Assembly (NCBI RefSeq): GCF_963678635.1
Contig: NC_087065.1
Coordinates: forward strand, 13,862,743-13,926,742
Direction: 5' to 3'
DNA: 64,000 bases
Origin: Symsagittifera roscoffensis
Taxonomy: Eukaryota > Xenacoelomorpha > Acoela > Convolutidae
Shown here piece after piece: positions 18,528 to 30,658 of this stretch (positions are counted from its first letter, which is position 1; the number at the start of each line of letters is the position of its first letter). Under the pieces are notes generated by a model, which saw nothing but the letters and a program-made list of their open reading frames with translations, was not told where the DNA came from and ran no database searches. Made by a program: the position numbers and the translations under genes.

Positions 18528-21022
18528 TGAGCGACACAGTTAATGAACGACCTTCAAAGGATGTTCAGCCTTGGAGGTTTCAACCTCACAAAATGGACCT
18601 CAAGCTCTCAACAATTCCTCACAACAGTCAACGAGAACCACTTGGAAAACAGCGACAGCCTCACCAAGAAGGAACGACCCCTCCAAAGAGTTCTTGTAGT
18701 GAAATGGAAACCAGACACGGACGTCTTTCTTGTGGAAGCAAAGAAGTTTCACGCCATTGACAAGAAGGACTTAACGCAGCGCAAACTATTGAAGTTTGCT
18801 TCTTCAATCTTTGACCCGCTTGGAATTACGATGCCACTGACAATTCGACTACGACAATCACTTCAACTTGCCTGGAGTAATGGACCTCAATGGGACAAAC
18901 CTCTAAACATGGAGCATTTAACAGACCTCAACGATTGGATAGACAAGCGAAGCTAATTCAACGACATCTGCCTGCCCCGGATTTACTTCAAACCAGAAAC
19001 GAAGATACTGGAAACCCAACTCCATGTATTCAGCGACGCCTCCGAACTTGCCTTAGCATCAGTTGCTTACCTCAGAATCAGATACGACGACGTCACAACG
19101 GAACTCAAGTTCGTCATTGGAAAAGGCCGAGTAGCACCCATTAGCAGAATGACAATTCCAAATCTCGAGCTTCAAGCCGCCACTAACGGAGCTAAACTGT
19201 CTCGTTTCATCAAAGAACAACATGACATACGAATCGACAGTACGACACTATGGACAGATAGTACAACAGTTCTTCATTGGAAAAACTCGCCGAATCAACG
19301 ACACCGGATCTTCATTGTCAACCGCCTGAATTTCATCATGGACTCAAGATCTCCACTGGACTGGAGATACGTGCCCAGCAAAGACAACCCTGCAGACGAC
19401 GGAACACGTGGTTACAAAGCATGTGACATGACTACCGATTCACGATGGATCAAAGGACCAGACTTCTTGTTTAGATCATCATCAGATTGGCCTAATCACC
19501 CGCCAACACAACCTACAGCCGATATTCATCTGACAAACAACGACCCACAACCGCCAACATCAGTAATCGACTTCAACCGATTTAGCACTTGGACAAGAGC
19601 ACTCAGAGTTACTTCATATGTTCTTCTCTTCGCAGAAAACATCAAAAGGAAGACACGCCAGAGCCTCTCACTTCAACACCTCACCTTAGGATTCGCATGG
19701 ATCATTAAACACTCACAGAATCAAACATTCCCCAAGGAAATAGCATGCCTGACATTCCACCCCGCAGCCCTCTACAACTTCTTTGCCCCTTCATCGACGA
19801 TCACGGATACTTACGTGCCAAAGGACGACTACAGAAAACCCCGCTTCTACTTTGCAGCCGACATCCAGTCATTCTGAACGCAGAAAACTACCCAATACAA
19901 CTCTTCATGAAGCAAACACACAAAATAAATTCCCATTGTGGAATGGAACACACCCAAAGCATTCTTCAGCAGGACTTTTGGATCATAAGATCACGCAAGC
20001 ATCTGAAGAAAACTATTCGACAATGCATACCTTGCCGACGCCTTCGACAGGAACCAGTGAAGCCTCTGATGGCAGATCTACTCCTACAACGACTCCCTTT
20101 ATCGCAAAACAGTTAACCCTTCTACTCAACAGGAATTGACTTCTTTGGACCCTTTGCCACGCGGAACAACGACGAGTACAGTAAGCGATACGTTCTCTTC
20201 TTCACCTGCCTCGTCACGCGAGCAGTTCATTCAGAAATCTGCCAGCAAATCGGCACAAACTCAACTCTACAAGCCATACGCCGTTTCATTGCTAGACGCG
20301 GTAAACCCTGGATAATCCTCTCTGACAACGGAAAAGCTTTCGTTGCAGCTGACAAGGAATTACAGGAAAGCCTTTCTGAGATTCAACACAGCAACGACTT
20401 CAACAATCAATGCCAATTACTTGGAATAACTTGGAAGTTCAACCCACCTGCAGCTCCTCACTTTGGTGGATCATGGGAACGCCTCATAAAATCATTTAAG
20501 ATTGCCTTCTACAAAGTCATTGGAACACGGACACTTGACGACGAAACTCTGTCAACCTTCACGTGCGAGGTTGAAGCTATGATGAATTCTCGCCCGCTAA
20601 CCCACGTCTCATCAGACCCAACCGACGACGAGCCCCTTACACCCAATCACCTTCTACTAGGACGACCAACAAACAATTTGCCTCCCGGATTGTTTCTCCC
20701 TCGCCACACAACGGACAAGAGAACTTGGAAACAAGCTCAAGCCTTGAGTCAACAGTTCTGGAACAGATATCTCAAAGACTACTTGCCAACCTTGACGACC
20801 CGAACAAAATGGACAAAGCAAGTGGAAAATCTTCAGCAAGGAGACCTTGTATGGATACTGGAAGACCTAACGCCTCGAGGTCTTTGGCCCCTGGGACGGG
20901 TACTTCGTACTTTCCCAGGTGCAGACGGAATCGTTCGCTCCTGCGAAATTAAAACTAGCAGGGGGATTCTACACCGACCAGCTGTCAAACTCTCGCGAGT
21001 ATTGGACCACAGTAACAACTAG
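18528..21022 (+). pseudogene. BEL/Pao retrotransposon pol, 5'-truncated
   Basis: The first open part (18543-18956) is the Pao reverse transcriptase end and linker (GGFNLTKWTSSS; FASSIFDPLGITMPL). After an in-frame TAA (18954-18956) comes RNase H (HVFSDAS, TIPNLELQAA, LWTDSTTVLHW, NPAD). Around 19780 the frame shifts to the integrase: an H/C zinc region (CIPC), an in-frame TAA at 20114-20116, then GIDFFGPF, ILSDNGKAF and PPAAPHFGGSWE supply the D, D and E. The Pao C-terminal region follows (MMNSRPLTHV; GDLVWILEDLTPRGLWPLGRV) to the stop at 21022. Gag, protease and most of RT are missing. Dead copy. Confidence 0.92.
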
Positions 21023-21340
21023 ATGACCAACATGATCAACGACAGCTAACAACTAGATGACCATTACAATCAACGACGACGTACCATCAGCTTCAACGAA
21101 CAATTTTCTAATTTGCAACCTGCAGATGGGCCCGGCTATGTCTACGACATTTGAACTTTATTCTTTGCCGAACCTAATTTTGCCACATTTGTTGACATGA
21201 ATATGCCGCCAAATTAGTAAACTGAAAGACTCAAAACTCAAAAATCAAAAATAAATCATTTAAAAGCAACAACAAAACTACGATTTGAAATTGGAATCTT
21301 AATCAGCCAAAACGTATTGCCATTGTCACCCCAGAACTAC
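21023..21340. other. 3' flank of BEL/Pao pol
   Basis: Follows the pol stop and may hold 3' untranslated and LTR sequence. I could not identify an LTR start or polypurine tract because no 5' LTR is present for comparison. The same stretch follows the integrase in units 2 and 3. Confidence 0.4.
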
Positions 21341-21519
21341 ACAAAAAATATCGGGGGTGAAATATCTTTTTACATTTGAACTCAGGAAGTTGAATTATCA
21401 ATCGGGTATAAAAAAGTTTTGTTGAAAATTTACTCAATGAACAAAACACCCCGAGCATAAATTTTCCGTTTTTTTCGAAAGTCAGAACAAATAAAACTGA
21501 TTGTTTTTTTTTTTAATTT

Positions 21520-21909
21520 GAGCTTCATGTGAAAATCATTCCCCCTCACATTAGTTAGATTACAAAATGATTTCGAATCAATTATGGCAGTTAAGCTTCC
21601 TAAAAACTAAATTGGAACGATTTTCAAGAAGGATTAAATCTGGCTTACGCGTTAATTGCGCGAAATATATTGCGCGTTAATTGTCCCAAATTGGATTAAA
21701 AGGCAATCTTTAAACCCTCTCAACTTTGCGAAAAATGATCAGAGGTAAAATATCTTTTCGAATTTAAGCTCAAGATAGAAATACCTTTTGAATGACAAAA
21801 ACAAATTCTGTCAAAAATGGCTAGTCAAAAAGTCGAAATTTGTCTGAAGAAAAAAAACCCACGCGATGCACAAATATTCTTTTACTTCCGTTACGAAAGT
21901 CGGAACAAA
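21520..21909 (-). mobile_element. Helentron-like element, diverged
   Basis: Contains the GCTTACGCGTTAATTGCG core, TGTCCCAAATTGG, GTCAAAAATGGCTAGT and ends GAAAGTCGGAACA. The 3' hairpin end is missing. A still more decayed piece (21348-21490) precedes it. Both are copied in units 2 and 3. Confidence 0.75.
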
Positions 21910-22361
21910 AAGATCAACTTTCAGCCGTAAAACACAATGCTTGAAATCTGTAAGGCAGAATGCTTTCCCGTTTAATTTTTGCATACATATTGGTAAAAAA
22001 AAATTGATTGTTATTATTAGATTTTCAGAAAAATTACCGAACGAGTTTTTCGCGATCAAAGGCGTGGCTAAAAAAAAGGGTTTGAGTTGAGCAGTTTTTA
22101 AAAGATTCTTAAACAGTTGCGGAAGAATGCGTTCGTTTTGTTTGAGATTTTTCGGTCAAAAGGAGAATGTTTTTTAGCAACCCAATTTTTAGGATAAAAA
22201 AATCAGTATTTGAATTGTAAAACTAAGGCAACAAAACAGACGCATAATTTATAGAAAAGAATTCCAAAACTTTTTGAATATGTGCGACAAATATTTTACG
22301 ACTTATCATAAATACCTTTGCAATAACAAAAGAAGACTGCTCGAGAGTTTTGAATATTCTA

Positions 22362-22773
22362 ACTGCCTTTTAAGGTCTGTGGAGCAGTAATAACATGAAA
22401 AAATAAATGTAAAAAAGAAAACTTTATTTTAATTTTAAGACTTTCGCAAAATCAACCTCCCACACGCCATATAAAGTACAGAGCAATAAATTTTGCTCCT
22501 AATAACAAATCCATTATGGTCAATAAGTTTCCTGTGATCAATGTGGAACAATTTTTAAGACAAATGAAATCTGCAATTACGCAAAATTGCAATCTTTAAA
22601 TCTCCATAGCTTTACGAAAACAGATCACAAATCAAATTAAAGCTCAAGACTACAATATTTTTTGAAAGATAAAAAAAGTGTTGTCAAAAATTGCTAGTTA
22701 AAAAGTCAAAATTTGTCTAACCAAAAGAAAACCACCCCGAGCACAAATACTGCGTTACTTTCGTTACAAAAAC
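22362..22773 (-). mobile_element. Helentron-like element, heavily diverged
   Basis: Begins ACTGCCTTTTAAGGTCTGTGG and ends near AAAACTGAAACA. The core is eroded (AATTACGCAAAATTGC). Bordered downstream by another fragment near 22960-23050. Confidence 0.65.
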
Positions 22774-23142
22774 TGAAACAAAAACTATGTTTCGCCTATA
22801 AACCGTCCATTTTGAGCAAGTTCTTTAAAGGAATAAAGTTCCACTTTACCGCCCATTTTGAACGAGTTCTTTAAAGGAACAAAATTCCACATAACCCTAC
22901 CGAAAATTATCATAGGCTAAACATTCTTTCACGTATGAGCGCAGAATACAATTTGTTTGGATGAAATAAAAAAAATTCGGTCAAAATGGCTAATTAAAAG
23001 CAAAATTTATACAAAAAAACACCCGATCACAAATACTCCGTCTTTTCTATATTCCGCCTGGCAACATTTGTTGATTTGCCTATGTACAAGTCACTCGCCA
23101 GTACTGTTCAGCAACAACGAGCAACTGATTCCGTCCCTCACT

Positions 23143-24331
23143 GAAAACCCCGCTTCTACTTTGCAGCCGACATCCAGTCATTCTGAACGCAGAAAACTAC
23201 CCAATACAACTCTTCATGAAGCAAACACACAAAATAAATTCCCATTGTGGAATGGAACACACCCAAAGCATTCTTCAGCAGGACTTTTGGAACATAAGAT
23301 CACGCAAGCATCTGAAGAAAACTATTCGACAATGCATACCTTGCCGACGCCTTCGACAGGAACCAGTGAAGCCTCTGATGGCAGATCTACTCCTACAACG
23401 ACTCCCTTTATCGCAAAACAGTTAACCCTTCTACTCAACAGGAATTGACTTCTTTGGACCCTTTGCCACGCGGAACAACGACGAGTACAGTAAGCGATAC
23501 GTTCTCTTCTTCACCTGCCTCGTCACGCGAGCAGTTCATTCAGAAATATGCCAGCAAATCGGCACAAACTCAACTCTACAAGCCATACGCCGTTTCATTG
23601 CTAGACGCGGTAAACCCTGGATAATCCTCTCTGACAACGGAAAAGCTTTCGTTGCAGCTGACAAGGAATTACAGGAAAGCCTTTCTGAGATTCAACACAG
23701 CAACGACTTCAACAATCAATGCCAATTACTTGGAATAAATTGGAAGTTCAACCCACCTGCAGCTCCTCACTTTGGTGGATCATGGGAACGCCTCATAAAA
23801 ACATTTAAGATTGCCTTCTACAAAGTCATTGGAACACGGACACTTGACGACGAAACTCTGTCAACCTTCACGTGCGAGGTTGAAGCTATGATGAATTCTC
23901 GCCCGCTAACCCACGTCTCATCAGACCCAACCGACGACAAGCCCCTTACACCCAATCACCTTCTACTAGGACGACCAACAAACAATTTGCCTCCCGGATT
24001 GTTTCTCCCTCGCCACACAACGGACAAGAGAACTTGGAAACAAGCTCAAGCCTTGAGTCAACAGTTCTGGAACAGATATCTCAAAGACTACTTGCCAACC
24101 TTGACGACCCGAACAAAATGGACAAAGCAAGTGGAAAATCTTCAGCAAGGAGACCTTGTATGGATACTGGAAGACCTAACGCCTCGAGGTCTTTGGCCCC
24201 TGGGACGGGTACTTCGTACTTTCCCAGGTGCAGACGGAATCGTTCGCTCCTGCGAAATTAAAACTAGCAGGGGGATTCTACACCGACCAGCAGTCAAACT
24301 CTCGCGAGTATTGGACCACAGTAACAACTAG
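23143..24331 (+). pseudogene. BEL/Pao integrase, tandem copy 2
   Basis: Starts inside the integrase N-terminal region at the duplication join and lacks RT and RNase H. It keeps the H/C zinc region, the in-frame TAA (about 23423-23425), the D, D and E motifs and the complete C-terminal region (MMNSRPLTHV to the stop at 24331). The stop shared with unit 1 shows that the parent was already inactive when it was duplicated. Confidence 0.92.
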
Positions 24332-24828
24332 ATGACCAACATGATCAACGACAGCTAACAACTAGATGACCATTACAATCAACGACGACGTACCATCAGC
24401 TTCAACGAACAATTTTCTAATTTGCAACCTGCAGATGGGCCCGGCTATGTTTACGACATTTGAACTTTATTCTTTGCCGAACCTAATTTTGCCACATTTG
24501 TTGACATGAATATGCCGCCAAATTAGTAAACTGAAAGACTCAAAACTCAAAAATCAAAAATAAATCATTTAAAAGCAACAACAAAACTACGATTTGAAAT
24601 TGGAATCTTAATCAGCCAAAACGTATTGCCATTGTCACCCCAGAACTACACAAAAAATATCGGGGGTGAAATATCTTTTTACATTTGAACTCAGGAAGTT
24701 GAATTATCAATCGTGTATAAAAAAGTTTTGTTGAAATTTTACTCAATGAACAAAACACCCCGAGCATAAATTTTCCGTTTTTTTTCGAAAGTCAGAACAA
24801 ATAAAACTGATTGTTTTTTTTTAATTTG

Positions 24829-25218
24829 AGCTTCATGTGAAAATCATTCCCCCTCACATTAGTTAGATCACAAAATGATTTCGAATCAATTATGGCAGTT
24901 AAGCTTCCTAAAAATTAAATTGGAACGATTTTCAAGAAGGATTAAATCTGGCTTACGCGTTAATTGCGCGAAATATATTGCGCGTTAATTGTCCCAAATT
25001 GGATTAAAAGGCAATCTTTAAACCCTCTCAACTTTGCGAAAAATGATCAGAGGTAAAATATCTTTTCGAATTTAAGCTCAAGATAGAAATACCTTTTGAA
25101 TGATAAAAACAAATTCTGTCAAAAATGGCTAGTCAAAAAGTCGAAATTTGTCTGAAGAAAAAAAAACCCACGCGATGCACAAATATTCTTTTACTTCCGT
25201 TACGAAAGTCGGAACAAA
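24829..25218 (-). mobile_element. Helentron-like element in unit 2
   Basis: Tandem copy of 21520-21909. Confidence 0.7.
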
Positions 25219-25670
25219 AAGATCAACTTTCAGCCGTAAAACACAATGCTTGAAATCTGTAAGGCAGAATGCTTTCCCGTTTAATTTTCGCATACATATT
25301 GGTAAAAAAAAAATTGATTGTTATTATTAGATTTTCAGAAAAATTACCGAACGAGTTTTTCGCGATCAAAGGCGTGGCTAAAAAAAAGGGTTTGAGTTGA
25401 GCAGTTTTTAAAAGATTCTTAAACAGTTGCGGAAGAATGCGTTCGTTTTGTTTGAGATTTTTCGGTCAAAAGGAGAATGTTTTTTAGCAACCCAATTTTT
25501 AGGATAAAAAAATCAGTATTTGAATTGTAAAACTAAGGCAACAAAACAGACGCATAATTTATAGAAAAGAATTCCAAAACTTTTTGAATATGTGCGACAA
25601 ATATTTTACGACTTATCATAAATACCTTTGCAATAACAAAAGAAGACTGCTCGAGAGTTCTGAATATTCT

Positions 25671-26082
25671 AACTGCCTTTTAAGGTCTGTGGAGCAGTAA
25701 TAACATGAAAAAATAAATGTAAAAAAGAAAACTTTATTTTAATTTTAAGACTTTCGCAAAATCAACCTCCCACACGCCATAAAAAGTACAGAGCAATAAA
25801 TTTTGCTCCTAATAACAAATCCATTATGGTCAATAAGTTTCCTGTGATCAATGTGGAACAATTTTTAAGACAAATGAAATCTGCAATTACGCAAAATTGC
25901 AATCTTTAAATCTCCATAACTTTACGAAAACAGATCACAAATCAAATATAAGCTCAAAACTACAATATTTTTTGAAAGATAAAAAAAGTGTTGTCAAAAA
26001 TTGCTAGTTAAAAAGTCAAAATTTGTCTAACCAAAAGAAAACCACCCCGAGCACAAATACTGCGTTACTTTCGTTACAAAAA
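25671..26082 (-). mobile_element. Heavily diverged Helentron-like element in unit 2
   Basis: Tandem copy of 22362-22773. Confidence 0.6.
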
Positions 26083-26452
26083 CTGAAACAAAAACTATGT
26101 TTCGCCTATAAACCGTCCATTTTGAGCAAGTTCTTTAAAGGAATAAAGTTCCACTTTACCGCCCATTTTGAACGAGTTCTTTAAAGGAACAAAATTCCAC
26201 ATAACCCTACCGAAAATTATCATAGGCTAAACATTCTTTCACGTATGAGCGCAGAATACAATTTGTTTGGATGAAATAAAAAAAATTCGGTCAAAATGGC
26301 TAATTAAAAGCAAAATTTATACAAAAAAACACCCGATCACAAATACTCCGTCTTTTCTATATTCCGCCTGGCAACATTTGTTGATTTGCCTATGTACAAG
26401 TCACTCGCCAGTACTGTTCAGCAACAACGAGCAACTGATTCCGTCCCTCACT

Positions 26453-27641
26453 GAAAACCCCGCTTCTACTTTGCAGCCGACATCCAGTCATTCTGAACGC
26501 AGAAAACTACCCAATACAACTCTTCATGAAGCAAACACACAAAATAAATTCCCATTGTGGAATGGAACACACCCAAAGCATTCTTCAGCAGGACTTTTGG
26601 AACATAAGATCACGCAAGCATCTGAAGAAAACTATTCGACAATGCATACCTTGCCGACGCCTTCGACAGGAACCAGTGAAGCCTCTGATGGCAGATCTAC
26701 TCCTACAACGACTCCCTTTATCGCAAAACAGTTAACCCTTCTACTCAACAGGAATTGACTTCTTTGGACCCTTTGCCACGCGGAACAACGACGAGTACAG
26801 TAAGCGATACGTTCTCTTCTTCACCTGCCTCGTCACGCGAGCAGTTCATTCAGAAATATGCCAGCAAATCGGCACAAACTCAACTCTACAAGCCATACGC
26901 CGTTTCATTGCTAGACGCGGTAAACCCTGGATAATCCTCTCTGACAACGGAAAAGCTTTCGTTGCAGCTGACAAGGAATTACAGGAAAGCCTTTCTGAGA
27001 TTCAACACAGCAACGACTTCAACAATCAATGCCAATTACTTGGAATAAATTGGAAGTTCAACCCACCTGCAGCTCCTCACTTTGGTGGATCATGGGAACG
27101 CCTCATAAAAACATTTAAGATTGCCTTCTACAAAGTCATTGGAACACGGACACTTGACGACGAAACTCTGTCAACCTTCACGTGTGAGGTTGAAGCTATG
27201 ATGAATTCTCGCCCGCTAACCCACGTCTCATCAGACCCAACCGACGACAAGCCCCTTACACCCAATCACCTTCTACTAGGACGACCAACAAACAATTTGC
27301 CTCCCGGATTGTTTCTCCCTCGCCACACAACGGACAAGAGAACTTGGAAACAAGCTCAAGCCTTGAGTCAACAGTTCTGGAACAGATATCTCAAAGACTA
27401 CTTGCCAACCTTGACGACCCGAACAAAATGGACAAAGCAAGTGGAAAATCTTCAACAAGGAGACCTTGTATGGATACTGGAAGACCTAACGCCTCGAGGT
27501 CTTTGGCCCCTGGGACGGGTACTTCGTACTTTCCCAGGTGCAGACGGAATCGTTCGCTCCTGCGAAATTAAAACTAGCAGGGGGATTCTACACCGACCAG
27601 CAGTCAAACTCTCGCGAGTATTGGACCACAGTAACAACTAG
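26453..27641 (+). pseudogene. BEL/Pao integrase, tandem copy 3
   Basis: Same content as copy 2, with the same early in-frame TAA (about 26733-26735) and intact C-terminal region to 27641. It differs from copy 2 at only a handful of bases, so it is the most recent duplicate. Confidence 0.92.
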
Positions 27642-28138
27642 ATGACCAACATGATCAACGACAGCTAACAACTAGATGACCATTACAATCAACGACGACG
27701 TACCATCAGCTTCAACGAACAATTTTCTAATTTGCAACCTGCAGATGGGCCCGGCTATGTCTACGACATTTGAACTTTATTCTTTGCCGAACCTAATTTT
27801 GCCACATTTGTTGACATGAATATGCCGCCAAATTAGTAAACTGAAAGACTCAAAACTCAAAAATCAAAAATAAATCATTTAAAAGCAACAACAAAACTAC
27901 GATTTGAAATTGGAATCTTAATCAGCCAAAACGTATTGCCATTGTCACCCCAGAACTACACAAAAAATATCGGGGGTGAAATATCTTTTTACATTTGAAC
28001 TCAGGAAGTTGAATTATCAATCGTGTATAAAAAAGTTTTGTTGAAATTTTACTCAATGAACAAAACACCCCGAGCATAAATTTTCCGTTTTTTTTCGAAA
28101 GTCAGAACAAATAAAACTGATTGTTTTTTTTTAATTTG

Positions 28139-28525
28139 AGCTTCATGTGAAAATCATTCCCCCTCACGTTAGTTAGATCACAAAATGATTTCGAATCAAT
28201 TATGGCAGTTAAGCTTCCTAAAAACTAAATTGGAACGATTTTCAAGAAGGATTAAATCTCGCTTACGCGTTAATTGCGCGAAATATATTGCGCGTTAATT
28301 GTCCCAAATTGGATTAAAAGGCAATCTTTAAACCCTCTTAACTTTGCGAAAAATGATCAGAGGTAAAATATCTTTTCGAATTTAAGCTCAAGATAGAAAT
28401 ACCTTTTGAATGACAAAAACAAATTCTGTCAAAAATGGCTAGTCAAAAAGTCGAAATTTGTCTGAAGAAAAAAAACCCACGCGATGCACAAATATTCTTT
28501 TACTTCCGTTACGAAAGTCGGAACA
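28139..28525 (-). mobile_element. Helentron-like element in unit 3
   Basis: Tandem copy of 21520-21909. Confidence 0.7.
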
Positions 28526-28973
28526 AAAAGATCAACTTTCAGCCGTAAAACACAATGCTTGAAATCTGTAAGGCAGAATGCTTTCCCGTTTGTTTTTCGC
28601 ATACATATTTGTAAAAAAAATTGATTGTTATTATTAGATTTTCAGAAAAATTACCAAACGAGTTTTTCGCGATCAAAGGCGTGGCTAAAAAAAAGGTTTG
28701 AGTTGAGCAGTTTTTACAAGATTCTTAAACAGTTGCGGAAGAATGCGTTCGTTTTGTTTGAGATTTTTCGGTCAAAAGGAGAATGTTTTTTAGCAACCCA
28801 ATTTTTAGGATAAAAAAATCAGTATTTGAATTGTAAAACTAAGGCAACAAAACAGACGCATAATTTATAGAAAAGAATTCCAAAACTTTTTGAATATGTG
28901 CGACAAATATTTTACGACTTATCATAAATATCTTTGCAATAACAAAAGAAGACTGCTCGAGAGTTCTGAATAT

Positions 28974-29392
28974 TCTAACTGCCTTTTAAGGTCTGTGGAG
29001 CAGTAATAACATGAAAAATTGAATGTAAAAAAGAAAACTTTATTTTAATTTTAAGACTTTCGCAAAATCAACCTCCCACACGCCATATAAAGTACAGAGC
29101 AATAAATTTTGCTCCTAATAACAAATCCATTATGGTCAATAAGTTTCCTGTGATCTATGTGGAACAATTTTTAAGACAAATGAAATCTGCAATTGCGCAA
29201 AATTGCAATCTTTAAATCTCCATAACTTTACGAAAACAGATCACAAATCAAATATAAGCTCAAGACTACAATATTTTTTGAAAGATAAAAAAAGTGTTGT
29301 CAAAAATTGCTAGTTAAAAAGTCAAAATTTGTCTAACCAAAAGAAAACCACCCCGAGCACAAATACTGCGTTACTTTCGTTACAAAAATCGA
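28974..29392 (-). mobile_element. Heavily diverged Helentron-like element in unit 3
   Basis: Tandem copy of 22362-22773. Confidence 0.6.
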
Positions 29393-29719
29393 AACAAAAA
29401 CTATGTTTCGCCCATAAACCGTCCATTTTGAGAAAGTTCTTTAAAGGAATAAAGTTCCACTTTACCGCCCATTTTGAACGAGTTCTTTAAAGGAATAAAA
29501 TTCTTTCACGTATGAGCGCAGAATTCAATTTGCTTGGATGAAATAAAAAATATTCGGTCAAAATGGCTAATTAAAAGCAAAATTTATACAAAAAAACACC
29601 CGATCACAAATACTCCGTCTTTTCTATATTCCGCCTGGCAACATTTGTTGATTTGCCTATGTACAAGTCACTCGCCAGTACTGTTCAGCAACAACAAGCA
29701 ACTGATTCCGTCCCTTACT

Positions 29720-30010
29720 CAATTAAAGACCTTGCCGTGCCTTTGAAGACAAGCAAAACCTTGAGAGAGGTAGTTTCCTCCTTTTGATTTGGGGTCGGAT
29801 GTCAAAGAACGAATGTTAATAATTACCACCGACCAGAACTTAGAAACTTTGGAAAGTTATACATTCTGGCATGCAGATGGAACATTTAAAGCATATCCAG
29901 AGTTATTTTTATCGAATTTTTACAATTCATGATTTGGTTGACAGTCAAACTGTTCCATTAGTTTTTTTCTTCAAAGCAAAAATGAAGAGAAAAACATCCG
30001 GGCCTTCGGA
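29720..30010 (+). pseudogene. MULE-type transposase fragment
   Basis: An open frame from about 29783 reads FDLGSDVKERMLIITTDQN, then 'FWHADGTFKAYPELF', matching the 'DGTF..P.lF' start of the MULE transposase domain. After a frameshift near 29920 it continues 'FTIHDLVDSQTVPLVFFFKAK', matching the next block (tIH ... vPlv ... K). The catalytic core beyond this is missing. It may be a piece of a Mutator-like transposon or of a domesticated relative, and is non-functional here. Confidence 0.65.
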
Positions 30011-30160
30011 CTATTGTCGCCGTGAATTAAATAGATCTTTTTGAACTTTGATGTTGAAAGCTTAACACAAAATATTTATGCCTGGCCAATTATACCGCAC
30101 TGGTAAATCTTTCGAAATTGAATTAAGGCGAGCCGATTGGTCTTATTGTTACCAATTTTT

Positions 30161-30658
30161 TGTTTAGACTTTTGTTATGAAAGTAACGGAATATTTGTGC
30201 TTGCGGTGGGTTTTTTTCTTCAGACAAGTTTCGACTTTTTAACTAGCCCTTTTTGACAGAACTTTTAAACATCATTCGAAATCTATTGTTGTCCTCAGCT
30301 TAAATTTGACAAAATATTTCACCTGTGATCATTTTTTCTACGGTTATGGGCATTTAAAGATTGCCATTTTGGCCAATTTGGCCATTTAACTCTCCATATT
30401 TTTCGCGCTATTAACGCGTAAGCGAGATTTAATCCGTCTTAGAAATCGTTTCAAATTGATTCAAGGAAGCTTGATTGCCATAAATGATTTGTAAATAGGA
30501 GCAAAATCTATCACTTTGTACTTTATATGACATGTGGGGGAACATTTTCACAAAAAATCTCAAAATTAAAAAAAAAGTTTTTTTTTATTACATTTAAATT
30601 TTTCATTTTATTACTGATTCATAAGCTTTAAGCTTCGCCCTGATACGAGCAGTCTTGT
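30161..30658 (+). mobile_element. Helentron-like element
   Basis: Diverged 5' end (TTTAGACTTTTGTTATGAAAGTAACGG), full core and 3' end GCTTCGCCCTGATACGAGCAGTCTTGT. The AGTCGGAACA block and half of the hairpin stem are deleted (CTTTAAGCTTCGCCCTG), so only part of the 3' structure remains. Confidence 0.75.

Larger units (their letters stand above)
19834..23142. repeat. 3.3-kb tandem triplication, unit 1
   Basis: Runs from GAAAACCCCGCTTCTAC within the BEL/Pao integrase through the 3' flank and Helentron-like debris to GATTCCGTCCCTCACT. It is continuous upstream with the rest of pol, so it is the parental unit. Units 2 and 3 share substitutions absent here. Confidence 0.95.
23143..26452. repeat. 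3.3-kb tandem triplication, unit 2
   Basis: Begins at the abrupt join ...CCCTCACT to GAAAACCCCGC. Shares with unit 3 several changes from unit 1, for example AACATAAG for ATCATAAG and AATATGCC for AATCTGCC in the integrase. Confidence 0.95.
26453..29719. repeat. 3.3-kb tandem triplication, unit 3
   Basis: About 43 bases shorter than the others owing mainly to a deletion near 29497. It ends at CCCTTACT, where single-copy sequence with a MULE fragment takes over, so the right flank of the ancestral unit is seen here. Confidence 0.95.

Noticed and set aside
22957-23448. 163-codon ORF joining unknown sequence to an integrase-like part
   Set aside because: It crosses the duplication join and reads the integrase region in the wrong frame; the true integrase frame is different.
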